From: Actinomycetota bacterium
GTDB taxonomy: Bacteria > Actinomycetota > Humimicrobiia > Humimicrobiales > Humimicrobiaceae
Assembly: GCA_016783995.1 (NCBI GenBank)
Contig: JADHVN010000070.1
Location: 1 to 7,490 of the forward strand
Direction of reading: 5' to 3'
DNA: 7,490 nt
Below are positions 7,355 to 7,490 of this stretch, piece by piece (position 1 is the stretch's first letter; each line of letters begins with the position of its first letter). Under the pieces are notes generated by a model. That model was not told the DNA's origin. It did no database searches and saw only the letters and a list, made by a program, of their open reading frames with translations. Both the position numbers and the translations under genes were made by a program.

Positions 7355-7387
7355 TTGACACTCTTCATGCCTAAAGGCGAGAGATTC
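7355..7387 (-). mobile_element. Probable right end of an IS200/IS605-type (TnpB) element
   Basis: Between the tnpB stop and queA, the minus strand reads a short hairpin (GCC TTTA GGC at 7369-7378) followed by GAAGAGTGTCAA. Subterminal hairpins followed by a short cleavage tetranucleotide are typical of IS200/IS605 right ends, and TCAA is the right-end cleavage sequence of IS608. If the terminus is the TCAA at 7355-7358, the element stops 7 bp before the queA ATG. These elements make no terminal inverted repeats or target duplications. The left end and any tnpA are outside the window, so the exact boundary is an inference. Confidence 0.6.
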
Positions 7388-7442
7388 TCAGTTCATCGCA
7401 GAAACTAAAGTTTCTGCTCCCTGAAGGCTCTGCCCGAGCCTT
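7355..7442 (-). ncRNA. Candidate scaffold of a TnpB-associated omega RNA
   Basis: TnpB nucleases use an RNA made from the 3' end of tnpB plus the element right end. This stretch has the expected folding: a 7-bp stem with 5-nt loop at 7424-7442 (aaggctc/gagcctt), a perfect 8-bp stem with 4-nt loop at 7398-7417 (gcagaaac/gtttctgc), and the terminal hairpin at 7369-7378. The first two lie within the tnpB coding end. The guide portion would continue past the element into the first codons of queA. No experimental support can be drawn from sequence alone. Confidence 0.45.
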
Positions 7443-7490
7443 AAAATATTTAAAGCGGAATTATAATCACGGTCTATGACCAGTCCACAG
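7388..7490 (-). CDS. tnpB: TnpB RNA-guided nuclease of an IS200/IS605-type element (partial, last 33 residues)
   Basis: The frame enters from the right edge and ends at TGA 7390-7388. It begins CGLVIDRDYNSALNILRLGQ and ends SAMN. CGxxxDRDxNxAxNIL is the hallmark TnpB C-terminus: the last cysteine of the zinc finger followed by the third RuvC motif, whose Asp in DRD completes the nuclease active site. TnpB proteins are transposon-encoded RNA-guided DNA nucleases and ancestors of Cas12. What is visible is intact, but the rest of the protein and any tnpA transposase lie outside. The stop is 40 bp upstream of queA on the same strand, so read-through transcription into queA is possible. IS607-family elements also carry tnpB, so the exact IS family is not certain. 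Confidence 0.88.
   Translation of the reverse strand, partial: CGLVIDRDYNSALNILRLGQSLQGAETLVSAMN

Overview
The window is AT-rich bacterial DNA (roughly one third G+C by eye). Almost every gene lies on the minus strand. From the right edge inward these are the end of a TnpB-type transposon gene, queA, a small membrane protein of the UPF0316 family, a methyltransferase/ATP-grasp fusion, tgt, yajC and the first 361 codons of secD, which runs off the left edge. The one plus-strand gene is a second UPF0316 gene with two broken reading-frame joints. The conserved backbone queA-tgt-yajC-secD is a classic bacterial order linking queuosine tRNA modification to the accessory Sec translocase. I cannot name a phylum; a low-G+C, possibly uncultivated anaerobic bacterium is only a guess from base composition and gene style.

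Region by region on the minus strand. Positions 7355-7490 hold the last 33 residues of TnpB and the right end of an IS200/IS605-like element. Its probable terminal TCAA is only 7 bp upstream of the queA start codon. queA (6334-7347) is complete but has two unusual substitutions in conserved motifs. A 184-bp spacer carries a possible 34-residue membrane peptide, then UPF0316 copy 1 (5625-6149, TTG start). A 231-bp AT-rich spacer with candidate promoters precedes the fusion gene (3423-5393). Next comes the plus-strand UPF0316 copy 2 (2879-3413), convergent with the fusion gene and divergent from tgt. tgt (1591-2718), yajC (1090-1509) and secD (1-1084) follow, the last two only 5 bp apart.

How the genes fit together. 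Tgt inserts preQ1 at the wobble position of GUN-anticodon tRNAs and QueA converts it to epoxyqueuosine. YajC and SecD belong to the SecDF-YajC complex that uses the proton gradient to help export. The roughly 3.6-kb block between queA and tgt (two UPF0316 paralogues in opposite orientation around an unrecognised methyltransferase/ATP-grasp enzyme) is an accessory insertion into this backbone. It is the best candidate here for something undescribed, but its function cannot be read from sequence alone.

The most striking observations are these. Both frame breaks in UPF0316 copy 2 sit exactly on in-frame -1 slippery heptamers, and applying a -1 shift at each gives a full-length 178-residue protein. 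A 27-bp in-frame sequence is triplicated just after the first SecD membrane segment. The TnpB element end abuts queA, so the guide part of its omega RNA would be read from the queA start.
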